In this document: positions 18,341-26,837 of the stretch, piece after piece | Layout of the letters: each line of letters opens with the position of its first letter | How positions within the stretch are numbered: position 1 is the stretch's first letter | Source of the DNA: Rhodospirillaceae bacterium | GTDB lineage: Bacteria; Pseudomonadota; Alphaproteobacteria; SP197 | Reading direction: 5' to 3' | NCBI GenBank assembly: GCA_002722885.1 | Contig: PBNE01000019.1 | Location: 1-46,242 of the forward strand | DNA: 46,242 nt | Program-made: the position numbers and the translations under genes | The notes under the pieces: model-generated | The model's database searches: none | Seen by the model: only the letters and a program-made list of their open reading frames with translations | What the model was told of the DNA's origin: nothing

Positions 18341-18736
18341 CCGGTGCTGCGCGCATCGCCCTTGTCGGGGACTTCAGCGATGAGGTTCTGGCCCATCGAG
18401 CCATTCCCGGTGCGATCTCGCTCTCGGCGACTGCCATCGGTGCCGAGGTTGGGGGCCTGTGGCGGATTTCAGCACGCGCTGATCGAGATTGTCCGCCATG
18501 TCTCCGGTGAGGCCGCTGCCGACCACGCGGAGTCCAACCCTGATGCCGAGCTCGCGGTGATGACGTCGCTGGCCTGGATCACACAGGGGCCGTGCTCGAC
18601 CATCTCTATCGCCAAACCGACCGACCGTGCGGCTCTGACGCGGGCGCTCATTGTGCCGGCGCTTGATACCCCCTCAAATCTTCGCGACCCCGCGAGATTA
18701 TTGTTGTCACAATTCTACGCCATGAATGACGCTTAA
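18337..18736 (+). pseudogene. Remnant of a CTP-synthase C-terminal-related glutamine amidotransferase-like gene
   Basis: ATG 18337 overlaps the Rieske stop. The first ~40 codons (ARIALVGDFSDEVLAHRAIP, then SLSATAIGAEVGG) match the start of CTP-synthase C-terminal-region-related proteins. That frame ends at a TGA within 58 codons. In another frame, from about 18455, the typical later segment appears: ACGGFQHALIEIVRHVSG, ADHAESNPDAELAV. The intervening ~80-100 residues expected in the family, including the segment leading to the Gly-rich nucleophile region, are absent. So the gene has an internal deletion at about 18450-18458 plus a loss of frame. The last ~40 codons before 18736 are not recognisable. 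Confidence 0.65.
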
Positions 18737-18768
18737 TCCCAGACCTGCCGCGCATCGGATTTCACGCC

Positions 18769-19665
18769 ATGGATAATCTCGACTTCAGCCGACCTGACTC
18801 GTTCTTCAAGGGCAACATGCACACCCACAGCACGAACTCGGACGGCAGCCATGCACCCGAGGCTGTCTGTGCCGCCTATCGGGAGCAGGGCTACGATTTC
18901 CTGGTGATGACCGACCATTTCATGGAGATGTACGGCTTTCCAGTAACCGACACGCGGCCATACCGAACCGGTGATTTCACAACGATCATCGGCGCCGAAC
19001 TCCATGCTCCTGAAACGACCGTCGGCGAGATCTGGCACATCAAATCCATCGGTCTGCCGTTCGACTTCGAACCCCTGCGTGATGGCGAAACCGGGCCCGA
19101 GATCGCGAAGCGGGCGCATGAGGCCGGCGCCTTCATCGGCATCGTCCACCCTTCCTGGTACGGCCTCACCCATGCCGATGCCCGTGAGTTGCCGTTCGCT
19201 CATGCCGTCGAAATCTACAACCACGGTAGCGCCATCGAGGTCGATCGCGGCCACGACTGGCCGTTTCTCGATGTTCTGCTGAACGACGGCTGGAAACTCT
19301 CGGGTTATGCCGTCGATGACGCCCATGAACTCACCCACGACTGGCTGGGCGGCTGGGTCATGGTGCAGGCCGAGGAGAACGAGCCGGAGCTGCTGCTCGA
19401 GTCCCTGAAGGCCGGCCGTTACTACTCCAGCATGGGCCCGGAGATTGACGACATCACGATCGAGTGCGGACAGATTCATGTGGCCTGTTCTGAGGTCGAT
19501 CTGATTGCCGTACAGGGCAGGGGGTCGCGTTCCAAGCACGCGATGGGCGACGGCATGACGTCGGCCAGCCTGGATCTCTATCCCTTCGAGGAGAGCTGGT
19601 TCCGCGTCACCGTGATCGACAGCCACGGCAAACGTGCCTGGTCCAACCCCTACTGGCTGGATTGA
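18769..19665 (+). CDS. PHP-domain metal-dependent phosphoesterase/hydrolase
   Basis: The 298-residue protein begins the PHP fold with NMHTHSTNSDG, then VMTDH, GAELHAP, IGIVHPSW and AVDDAHE, together supplying the His, Asp and Glu residues for a multinuclear metal site. The C-terminal third (from about residue 210) is beta-rich and ends in KRAWSNPYWLD, as in CehA/McbA-type PHP proteins. Those relatives hydrolyse phosphoesters or carbamate esters; the substrate here is not evident. It follows the broken amidotransferase-like gene on the same strand and is convergent with the phytanoyl-CoA-dioxygenase gene 15 bases away. Confidence 0.82.
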   Translation: MDNLDFSRPDSFFKGNMHTHSTNSDGSHAPEAVCAAYREQGYDFLVMTDHFMEMYGFPVTDTRPYRTGDFTTIIGAELHAPETTVGEIWHIKSIGLPFDFEPLRDGETGPEIAKRAHEAGAFIGIVHPSWYGLTHADARELPFAHAVEIYNHGSAIEVDRGHDWPFLDVLLNDGWKLSGYAVDDAHELTHDWLGGWVMVQAEENEPELLLESLKAGRYYSSMGPEIDDITIECGQIHVACSEVDLIAVQGRGSRSKHAMGDGMTSASLDLYPFEESWFRVTVIDSHGKRAWSNPYWLD

Positions 19666-19680
19666 TCCCGGCGCAGGCGC

Positions 19681-20589
19681 CTACTTCAGTTCGCCCACGT
19701 TGTCCTTGCCGGGCCGGGCCCAGTCGGCGCCGAACTCGTCGCTCGTGCCATAGGTGCTCCAGGGCTTGAAACCCATCAGGGCGCGTTCCTGATCGCTCAG
19801 ATCAGCAGTAACTTCGGGACGCAATCCATAGGTAAAGTTCAGCAGCTGGCGCAGGAAAGGGGCGGCCCAATAGGTCGTGATGCCCACGCGCGGGGTGGTG
19901 CCGGTGTTGAGACTTGCGGCATGCCAGGTGCGTCCTTCCCACACCACCAGACTACCGGCTGGCGCCTCGGCAAAGGTAACGTCGTAGTCCGTGTCGGGGG
20001 CGGGATTTCGTCCCGACAGATGGCTCCCGGGAACCAGCCGTGTCGCACCGTTTTCTAGCGTGAAGTCTGTGATCGCCACCATGGCGTTGCATACGACCGG
20101 TGGCGGGATCGGATGATTGGCCTCCACGGGATCGCCGCACAGCCGGTCAGCGCGGTGCGCATTGGCGGGCCGCTCATAGTCTTCGCCTGGCATCATCGGC
20201 TGGGGCATGAACCACTGGTCGATGTGGAGCGCCATCTCTTCGTTGTCGGGCCAGGTGATGTGGGCGGAAAACTCGGACAGGATTGCATCCTGACCCAGCA
20301 CGTAACGGACGATCTCCAGAACATGGGGATTGTTGATAAGGGCGCGGTGGATCTTGCCCTTGTTCGGCAGAAAGGCGACCCACTGGTTCACCGCATCTTC
20401 CGGTTCCACCGCAACATTGCTCGTGACCACATTGCCGCGCCGCTCGGCGGCGGCCTGCTCCAGCACGCGATCACGGATCGCTGCGGTGGTGTCGGGATCG
20501 ATCGCGCCCTCGAAGATGCCGTAACCGTGTTCGGCAAGATCGGCTTTCATTCGGGCCATGTCCGTGGTGGGACGTGGTGCATTGCTCAT
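19681..20589 (-). CDS. Phytanoyl-CoA dioxygenase (PhyH) family protein
   Basis: The 302-residue Fe(II)/2-oxoglutarate enzyme shows the iron-binding pair HIDQW (His-x-Asp), RLVPGSHLSG in the jelly-roll, WEGRTWHAASLN with the distal His, and a 2-oxoglutarate-binding Arg in TTPRVGITTYW. I start it at the ATG at 20589, preceded by GGGAGA, rather than at 20730, because the longer frame lies inside the upstream ligase gene. It begins 3 bases after the ligase stop, so it is the last gene of a three-gene operon (TIM-barrel protein, ligase, PhyH). Members hydroxylate acyl-CoAs or many other small molecules; the adjacent CoA ligase makes a CoA-linked substrate possible. Confidence 0.82.
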   Translation of the reverse strand: MSNAPRPTTDMARMKADLAEHGYGIFEGAIDPDTTAAIRDRVLEQAAAERRGNVVTSNVAVEPEDAVNQWVAFLPNKGKIHRALINNPHVLEIVRYVLGQDAILSEFSAHITWPDNEEMALHIDQWFMPQPMMPGEDYERPANAHRADRLCGDPVEANHPIPPPVVCNAMVAITDFTLENGATRLVPGSHLSGRNPAPDTDYDVTFAEAPAGSLVVWEGRTWHAASLNTGTTPRVGITTYWAAPFLRQLLNFTYGLRPEVTADLSDQERALMGFKPWSTYGTSDEFGADWARPGKDNVGELK

Positions 20590-20591
20590 GG

Positions 20592-22181
20592 TCAGCTCTC
20601 CCTGGGCTGTCGTTCGCTGAACTCCCGCTTCAGGGTCTGCTTGTCGATCTTGCCGATCGGCAGGCGCGGCAGTTCGGAACGGATCTCGAAGGTCTTGGGA
20701 ATCTTGTAGTTGGCCAGCCGCTCGCGACACCAGGCATCAAGCTCTGCGGCGTCCAGCGTCGTACCAGGCCTTGGCTCCACGAAGGCGTGGCCGACCTCGC
20801 CGAAAGCTTCGTCGGGCACACCCATCACGGCCACCATGCCGGTCGCGGGGTGCTCTTCGATCGCCATCTCGACCTCGCGGGGATAAATGTTGAAGCCGCC
20901 TGAGATGAACATCTCCTTGGTCCGGCCCACGATCTCGAGATTGCCGTCGTTCCACACCTTCACGACATCGCCGGTGCGGAACCAGCCGTCGGCGGTGAAG
21001 GCCTCCGCCGTCGCCTCCGGGTTGCGGAAGTAGCCGGCCAGAAGCCACGGCCCCCGCGCCTGGATTTCGCCCTGCTCGCCGGGACCCGCCACCTTGCCCT
21101 CGGCATCGGCGACGCGGATGTCGAAGGCGGCGTGTGGCTTGCCGATCGTGCGCGACAGCGCATCAAACGGCGCATCCTTTTCCGTGAAGGTCACGTAGAG
21201 CCCCAGCTCGGTCATGCCGAAGCTGGTGCGCAGTTCGCCGGGCAGCGTGTTGAGGCGTTCCACGAGCGGGACGGCGATTGGACCGCCGCCCCAGGTCAGG
21301 AACTTGAGATTTGAGAGGTCACGCGCTTCAAGGTCGGGATGATGGGCCATCATGTGGAACTGTACGGGAGAGCCCAGCAAGTGATCGATCGTCTCTTCTT
21401 CCAGAAGACGCAGCAGGTCGCCCGCTTCGAAACGGTCCTGGAACACCAGCGTGCCTCCGGCATAGAGGCCGAACACGCCGGTCATGCCCACACCGGCGAT
21501 GTGGTTCACAGGCATCATATGAAGGATGCGCGGCCGATCCATCGGCCAGTGTTCCAGCTCCACTGCGCCGCCGATCAGGAGCGCCCTGTGTTTCACCCTC
21601 GCCGCCTTGGGCCGCCCCGTGGTGCCGGAGGTGAAAATCAGCACGGCGGTGTCATCAATCTTGACCGCACCGCGCGCCGCCGCGAGCTCGTCGTCGCTGA
21701 CCGCATCCCCGGCGGCCAGGAAGGCGTCGGCTGGCACGCCGCCATCAACAGGCTCATCGAGCAGAACCAGTGATTGGACTGAAGATACTTCACTCTTCAT
21801 TGCGATGAGGTCGTCGGCATAGTCACGGCCGTGAATGTGACGGAACCCGATCAGGACCACCGGCTCGGCCAGTTCCGTGACATGGCGGAACTCCGGCCGC
21901 TTGTACCGCGGGTGATAGCCGCACCAGATCGCGCCGATTTCTGTCACCGCCAGCATCACCGTCAGCCATTCGGTGCAGGGCGGCGTCAGCATCGCAACCC
22001 GGTCACCGTGCTTCACGCCTGCGGCCAGAAGGGCTTTCGCCCACCGCGTCATGGCCTGATCAAGTTCGCCATAACGCATGCGCGTGGTGTCATGCACGGC
22101 AGCTTCGCGGTCGGGATCGCGTGTGGCGTGGTGGCTCACGCACTGGCCGATGCGCACCGCCTCTGTCGGCAAGGGGATCAT
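20592..22181 (-). CDS. AMP-forming acyl-CoA synthetase / CoA ligase
   Basis: The 529-residue protein carries the ANL superfamily motifs in order: phosphate-binding loop LIFTSGTTGRPKAARVKH, adenine-binding region SFGMTELGLYVTF, GWFRTGDVV, the hinge region with GGFNIYPREVEMAIEEHP, and the C-terminal catalytic Lys motif LPIGKIDKQTL. It activates a carboxylic acid as the adenylate and then the CoA thioester. ATG 22181 overlaps the stop of the upstream gene (ATGA), so I prefer it to the frame start at 22208. It is the middle gene of the operon; the acid it activates is unknown. Confidence 0.88.
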   Translation of the reverse strand: MIPLPTEAVRIGQCVSHHATRDPDREAAVHDTTRMRYGELDQAMTRWAKALLAAGVKHGDRVAMLTPPCTEWLTVMLAVTEIGAIWCGYHPRYKRPEFRHVTELAEPVVLIGFRHIHGRDYADDLIAMKSEVSSVQSLVLLDEPVDGGVPADAFLAAGDAVSDDELAAARGAVKIDDTAVLIFTSGTTGRPKAARVKHRALLIGGAVELEHWPMDRPRILHMMPVNHIAGVGMTGVFGLYAGGTLVFQDRFEAGDLLRLLEEETIDHLLGSPVQFHMMAHHPDLEARDLSNLKFLTWGGGPIAVPLVERLNTLPGELRTSFGMTELGLYVTFTEKDAPFDALSRTIGKPHAAFDIRVADAEGKVAGPGEQGEIQARGPWLLAGYFRNPEATAEAFTADGWFRTGDVVKVWNDGNLEIVGRTKEMFISGGFNIYPREVEMAIEEHPATGMVAVMGVPDEAFGEVGHAFVEPRPGTTLDAAELDAWCRERLANYKIPKTFEIRSELPRLPIGKIDKQTLKREFSERQPRES

Positions 22182-23029
22182 GCGTCTTCGGCGTCCAGTT
22201 CGGCCCACTTGGCGCGCGCCCAGTCCTTCAGCATCAGGCCTTGATCCCAGCGGTCGACCAACTCGGTGCCGTCTGCGCCGGTGATGCCATAGGGCGGCGG
22301 GCCCAGCTCACACAGGAAGTTCAGGATCGCCCCGTCGGGCTTGCGCGCGCGCCATTGGCGCATAGCCTGCTCCCACCAGGTGTGAAACAGCGCCACCCAT
22401 TCGGCGTGCTGGGGCCAGTCGATGGCGATCTGGACCTGTTCGCGGGTCGCGACCCGCCCCTGCAAGCCGGCGCAGCGGGCGAGCATCTTGTCGAAGGCAG
22501 CCCTGTGCACGTCATCAAGCGGCAGGACGATTTCCCGGCTGACCACGGCGTGGCTCAGATCACAGACAATTTCCATCTCCGGCACCAGGTCCATGACCTG
22601 CTCGGTGTAGAAGAGATCGTTGGTCAGCGTGTAGCGGTGCAGTTCGAAATGGGCCTCCACACCCATCTCGTCGGCTAGTTCCAGCGCCCGCTGGACGTAA
22701 TCAGCACCTTCCTGGGGCGTGTAAGGGAAGGCCACGGCGTTGATCGCAACAAAGCGGCTGCCGAGCTCGTTGGCCATGTCGTAGACCGGCTTCATCTCCT
22801 CGACGTCGCGCGGGAAGGCGACCAGGATGTTTTCGAGTTCAAAATCCCGGAACAACGGCTTGGCTTCCTCGACGGTCGGGATGTCGTGGGAGGCCATGTC
22901 GATCGACATGCCATCATAGCCCCCTTCCTTGACCTTGCGGAACTTCTCTTCCATCAGCCATTCCATGCCGTCGGGCGCGCGCCGCTCCATCGCCCAGATC
23001 GACTGGAACACCTCGAGTTTCTGCCCCAT
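22178..23029 (-). CDS. Sugar phosphate isomerase/epimerase-like TIM-barrel protein
   Basis: The 283-residue protein has the xylose-isomerase-like TIM-barrel pattern with metal-ligand candidates at strand ends: MSIDMASH, AINAVAF, VEAHFELHRYT (Glu and His), IVCDLSHAVV (Asp and His) and QIAIDWP. A GGGAGG site precedes ATG 23029. It is the first gene of the operon with the CoA ligase and PhyH enzyme, and its control region (23030-23140) is shared with the divergent second PhyH gene. Members isomerise or epimerise sugars, inosose and hydroxy acids; no subfamily signature is recognised. Confidence 0.75.
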   Translation of the reverse strand: MGQKLEVFQSIWAMERRAPDGMEWLMEEKFRKVKEGGYDGMSIDMASHDIPTVEEAKPLFRDFELENILVAFPRDVEEMKPVYDMANELGSRFVAINAVAFPYTPQEGADYVQRALELADEMGVEAHFELHRYTLTNDLFYTEQVMDLVPEMEIVCDLSHAVVSREIVLPLDDVHRAAFDKMLARCAGLQGRVATREQVQIAIDWPQHAEWVALFHTWWEQAMRQWRARKPDGAILNFLCELGPPPYGITGADGTELVDRWDQGLMLKDWARAKWAELDAEDA

Positions 23030-23140
23030 CACATCCTCCCTGCCGGGATCGTCAGCTTAGGAGGGATCGGTGGCAACACAAGGCTTGAAGCCGCGGTGCC
23101 TCCGCGCGAAGGTCAGCATCATTCCGAGGAGGCTTGCGCC

Positions 23141-23944
23141 ATGTCCGAGATCGTCAAAAAGGACGCCATCGATACCTTTCAGAACGATGGGGTCGTCTTC
23201 ATCAAGGGGATGTTCACCGAATGGGTCGATAGCCTTGCCGTGGGTGTGGAGCAGAACCTCGATGAGCCCAGTGCCGACGGCAAACTTTACCACGATGATG
23301 AGGGCCGCCGTTTCCTCAGCGATTACTGTAACTGGCAGCGCATTCCGCAGTATGAAGATTTCCTGAAGAACTCACGCTGCGCCGAACTCGCTGCCGCCCT
23401 GATGCGGTCGAAGACGGCGCGCCTTTTCCACGAACATGTTCTGGTCAAGGACGCCGGCGCCCAGATCGCCACGCCCTGGCATCACGACCAGACCTACTAC
23501 TGCGTCGACGGCAGCCAGAACGTCTCGATCTGGATTCCACTCGACCCCGTGGGCCGGAACACCAGCCCCGAATTTGTCGCGGGTTCGCACAAATGGGGCC
23601 GCAGCTTCACGCCGGAGCGTTTCAACACCCAGCCGCTCTATGGCGATGCCGACACCTTCGAGAAGCTCCCGGACATCGAGGCCGATCGCGATGCCTATGA
23701 CATCCGCGGCTTTGATCTCGAGCCTGGCGACGCCATCTGCTTCCATTACCTCACGGTCCACGGTGCTCCGGCGAACCGCTCGCTCGCCACCCCGCGCCGC
23801 GCCGTCTCCGCCCGTTGGATCGGCGACGACGCCCGCTTCGCCACCCGCCCCGGCCCGACATCCCCGCCGTTCCGCGACGTCACCCTGAACCCCGGCGACA
23901 TCATGGACGCCCCGGAGTTTCCACTGGTCTGGCAAGCTGCGTAG
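23141..23944 (+). CDS. Phytanoyl-CoA dioxygenase (PhyH) family protein, second copy
   Basis: The 267-residue enzyme has PWHHDQTYYC (iron-binding His-x-Asp), PEFVAGSHKWG, DLEPGDAICFHYLTVHG (distal His) and RRAVSARWIGDDAR (2-oxoglutarate-binding Arg). A clear GAGGAGG site lies upstream of ATG 23141. It is clearly different from the copy at 19681 and stands divergent from that operon across 111 bases, so the two oxygenases probably share regulation and may act in one pathway. The C-terminal FATRPGPTSPPF segment is common in this subfamily. Substrate unknown. Confidence 0.82.
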   Translation: MSEIVKKDAIDTFQNDGVVFIKGMFTEWVDSLAVGVEQNLDEPSADGKLYHDDEGRRFLSDYCNWQRIPQYEDFLKNSRCAELAAALMRSKTARLFHEHVLVKDAGAQIATPWHHDQTYYCVDGSQNVSIWIPLDPVGRNTSPEFVAGSHKWGRSFTPERFNTQPLYGDADTFEKLPDIEADRDAYDIRGFDLEPGDAICFHYLTVHGAPANRSLATPRRAVSARWIGDDARFATRPGPTSPPFRDVTLNPGDIMDAPEFPLVWQAA

Positions 23945-24051
23945 CTTCGAATGAGCCCCTGCGAAAGCAGGGGGCCATATCCCAGAGACGTTGACCACGC
24001 AGCAAACTTCGCGTTCTCCTATCCCGCCGCTGCAACCACCCTGGGCCCATA

Positions 24052-24845
24052 CTACGTCGCGTTCACGTCCGGACGTCCGACTACACCTGGTTTTTCCTCA
24101 TAGACCATCACCGCCATCATGCGGAGGTGGTCGCCGGTGACTTCGCTGACGCGGTGGACGCTGCGATCGCCGCGGAAGATCACGATGCTGGCCGGTGAGC
24201 AGGGGACACGTCTCACCAGATCGCTGCGCTGTGCTTCCAGCACGGTGCGCAGAGGGGCTGGATCGGTGTCGTCATGGGGCCAGATCGCCGGGGCGATGTC
24301 GAAATCACCGCCGGCCTCGGCGTCCTGCAGCATCAGGGTCACGGTCAACTCGGTCCCACGGTCGAAATGCCAGGTCGGGCGGTCGCCGTCGCCGATCACG
24401 TTGGCCGGCTGGAACGGATCGTCGTTCAGATAGAGTGTCCCGATGCCCAGAATTTCGGTGATGGCTTCTCATGCCGGCGGCCAGCCTTAGAACCGGTGCA
24501 GCGGACCCTCGGCGTCGAACAGGTCATAGGCCATCATGCGGTAGCGGGCGTCGAGGAACATGTCCATCGGGTGATCGGCGGTCGGTCCGGCATCGGCTGC
24601 TGGTTCAGGAAACAGATGCGGTGAGAACGGTTGGTGTGCGCGGCGGGCAGGGTGTGGCCAGAGCTTCGTCGACCATGGTCTGACGTGCTTCTTCGGTGAT
24701 GAAGTTGTCGATCAGGCAGACGTGATCGCGGTCGATGTCCGCCCGCGCCTTAGCGATCATCGCCTCACGCGTAGGATCGCCCGGTTTTTCGATGGGATAG
24801 AAGGTCCAGCCGGACGAGGTCTGAGCCGTCGGTATCGTGGGCCAT
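24052..24845 (-). pseudogene. Decayed Fe(II)/2-oxoglutarate oxygenase (HalD/ArpA-like family)
   Basis: Pieces of one protein occur in successive frames on the minus strand from ATG 24845: SSGWTFYPIEKPGD and RADIDRDHVCLIDNFITEEA, then AHTNRSHRICFLNQQPMPD, then DHPMDMFLDARYRMMAYDLF, then EAITEILGIGTLYLNDDPFQ, and finally TWHFDRGTELTVTLMLQDAE through SVHRVSEVTG to VYEEKPGVVG. Joining them needs about three frameshifts, and the fourth piece is entered through an in-frame TAA and a TGA about 20-30 bases apart near 24471-24490. The iron site (HFD, distal His) survives only in the last open segment (24052 to about 24470). So many lesions in 800 bases next to intact genes point to genuine decay. It is related to the intact enzyme at 2627. 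Confidence 0.75.
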
Positions 24846-24877
24846 GCGCGGTCTCCAGGGCAGCAGTTCGGACTATC

Positions 24878-24906
24878 TTGTCGAATACTAGACGTTTGTC
24901 TAGTTT
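24878..24906 (+). promoter_or_regulatory. Candidate promoter with a TetR-type operator in its spacer
   Basis: ACTAGAC (24887-24893) and GTCTAGT (24898-24904) form a perfect 18-base inverted repeat with a 4-base centre, the style of operator bound by TetR-family repressors. It sits in and over the 17-base spacer between a possible -35 (TTGTCG, 24878-24883) and a weak -10 (TAGTTT, 24901-24906) facing the gene at 24970. A repressor bound there would block RNA polymerase. It equally lies just upstream of the decayed oxygenase on the other strand. No TetR gene is present in the window. Confidence 0.5.
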
Positions 24907-24969
24907 ATTCTGACTTTCACTGAACACGCCGCCAGGGCATCGTGGCTCAACCCCTGACCCGGATGTCTC

Positions 24970-25962
24970 ATGCTTTCCGTTCCCGTCGGTGTCACCCGAT
25001 CGCAGACCTTCCAGCCCACCATAGACGACACGGCCGCTGCCGTGGGCAACGTCATTGTCGAAGCGGTGGAGACGGTCACCATGATCCTCTGGGTCGAGGC
25101 GACTTGTGGCGGCCTGATCCATCCGTACTTCGAGGATAATGATGCCAGCGTCGGCTTTCGTGTCGCCGTCGAGCATACCGGCCCCGCCTTTGCCCACCGT
25201 CCGGTGGATGTCCATGCCGAGATCACAGACGTCTCAGGCCGCAAGGTTACCTTCGCGGTTCGCCTTACTCAGGACGGGCGCGAGGTGATGACCGGGGAAC
25301 ATGTCCGAGCCATCGTTGATCTTCCGCGTTTCCTTGACGGCCAGGCGGAACGGCCGCAGCGGCCCGAGATCACCTTCTATTTCGATGTGCACAGTCCGTG
25401 GGCCTATGCCGCGTCCACGATGATCGGATCGCTGGGCCGGCGTCACAACGCGCCGGTTGTGTGGCGAACCCTGCATCTGCCCAACCTCATGGAGCAGATC
25501 GACGGCCTGCGGCCGCTCGACCAATCAGCCGCCCGTGTCGCCTGGTACGAGCAGGACGTGATTGACCGCATGGTCGAATGGGGGCTGGCTTATGACCCGC
25601 ACCCGGACTATCCCCTACGCCCGTCACGTGCCCAGCGCGCCTGTGTGTTCGCGGCGGAAGAAGGCAAGGCCGACGCCTTCGTTCAGGCCGTCATGAGGGC
25701 CTATTGGGCCGAACAGCGCGATATCTCTGATCTTCCGGTGCTGCAGGACCTTGCCGATCAGGTCGACCTCACATCGCGCCCCGTCACCGAGGTAGTGGAA
25801 GACGCGGCTGTTAAACAGGTTGTGATCGACAACACGCAGGCCGCCATCGCTTCCGGCGTCTTCGGCGTCCCGAGTTTTTTCTTTTGCGGCAAGCTCTATT
25901 TTGGTGTCGATCACCTCGACATGCTCGAACGCGCTGTGGCGTCCTGGCAACCGGGAAGCTAA
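24970..25962 (+). CDS. Two-domain protein: FlK-like hot-dog thioesterase fused to DsbA/HCCA-isomerase-like domain
   Basis: Residues 1 to about 125 are a hot-dog domain like fluoroacetyl-CoA thioesterase FlK. Thr35, Glu43 and His69 are spaced 8 and 26 residues apart, the spacing of FlK's catalytic Thr42, Glu50 and His76. Residues about 130-330 are a thioredoxin-fold domain of the 2-hydroxychromene-2-carboxylate isomerase type: FYFDVHSPWAYAAS holds the glutathione-binding Ser, and GVFGVPSFFF the cis-Pro loop. The linker is short (about PRFLDGQAERPQRPE). Both domains look complete, so this seems a true fusion rather than a deletion scar. It may hydrolyse or isomerise a small acyl-CoA in a xenobiotic or aromatic pathway; this is inference. 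It overlaps the convergent DMT gene by 4 bases. Confidence 0.7.
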   Translation: MLSVPVGVTRSQTFQPTIDDTAAAVGNVIVEAVETVTMILWVEATCGGLIHPYFEDNDASVGFRVAVEHTGPAFAHRPVDVHAEITDVSGRKVTFAVRLTQDGREVMTGEHVRAIVDLPRFLDGQAERPQRPEITFYFDVHSPWAYAASTMIGSLGRRHNAPVVWRTLHLPNLMEQIDGLRPLDQSAARVAWYEQDVIDRMVEWGLAYDPHPDYPLRPSRAQRACVFAAEEGKADAFVQAVMRAYWAEQRDISDLPVLQDLADQVDLTSRPVTEVVEDAAVKQVVIDNTQAAIASGVFGVPSFFFCGKLYFGVDHLDMLERAVASWQPGS

Positions 25963-26837
25963 CGCTTCCGGGCGAGCAGGGTACCGGCCACGATGATCAT
26001 GGCCATGCCGACCCAGACGGCTGTTGTCGGGATATCCCCAAACACAAGGTAGCCCATCACTACGGCGATCGGCACCGAAGCGTATTCAAAGGGCGCCACC
26101 AGGCTCGCCTGGGCCCTACGGTAGGCTAGGATAATCAGGAAATGCGCCGTGCCGGCGATGAGTCCCGCGCTGACAATCATCAGGAAGTGGATGTCGGAGA
26201 CAGGGCCCCAGTGGCCGGGGATCAAAGTCACGGGAATTACGCCGGTCAGCAGGAAGGCGATCGTTGTGTAGAAACTGGTGACCGGTGGCGGCTCTGTTGA
26301 TCCCAAGCGTCGCGCCAGCAGAGATGTCACGGCTGCGGCCGCGGCACCGGTGACACCCCAGAGCGCCGCGGGCTGGAAGGCGTCGGTGCCGGGCTGCACG
26401 ATGATCAGGGTTCCGGCAAAGCCCAGAAAAATGGCAATCCAGCGGATCAGCGGGACGTGTTCGCCCAGAAACCATCGCGCGAAGAGAGCGACCAAAAACG
26501 GTGACGAGAAGATGATCGCTATGGCATCGGCGATCGGCAAGGTCTGGATGGACTGCAGATAGCAGGTGTAGGCGGTTGCCATGGCGGCCCCGCGCGCAAT
26601 CTGGCCGCCCAGCCGCTGGGTCCGAAGTTGCTGCCATGTTCGGGTGACATGCAGTGCGATCAGGACAGGGATGAAGGCGAAGGCGCTGCGCAACAGCACA
26701 TAGTTGAAGGGTGTCATGTCCTCGGTGACGATCTTGGCGAAGATATCACCACAGGTGAGCAGACCGACGCCGGCTACGATCGACATGATTGCCACGCTGC
26801 TGCCGTCGCCACGGTGGTCGTCGTTCACGCTGCTCAT
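25959..26837 (-). CDS. DMT-superfamily (EamA) inner-membrane transporter
   Basis: The 292-residue protein has about ten hydrophobic helices in two EamA repeats, beginning IMSIVAGVGLLTCGDIFAK and ending VWVGMAMIIVAGTLLARKR with the usual basic C-terminus. The conserved helix pair LVAPFEYASVPIAVVMGYL is typical of the RhaT/EamA drug/metabolite exporters. Start ATG 26837. The gene follows a decayed ureidoglycolate-lyase-like frame on the same strand with a 4-base overlap. Substrate unknown. Confidence 0.85.
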   Translation of the reverse strand: MSSVNDDHRGDGSSVAIMSIVAGVGLLTCGDIFAKIVTEDMTPFNYVLLRSAFAFIPVLIALHVTRTWQQLRTQRLGGQIARGAAMATAYTCYLQSIQTLPIADAIAIIFSSPFLVALFARWFLGEHVPLIRWIAIFLGFAGTLIIVQPGTDAFQPAALWGVTGAAAAAVTSLLARRLGSTEPPPVTSFYTTIAFLLTGVIPVTLIPGHWGPVSDIHFLMIVSAGLIAGTAHFLIILAYRRAQASLVAPFEYASVPIAVVMGYLVFGDIPTTAVWVGMAMIIVAGTLLARKR

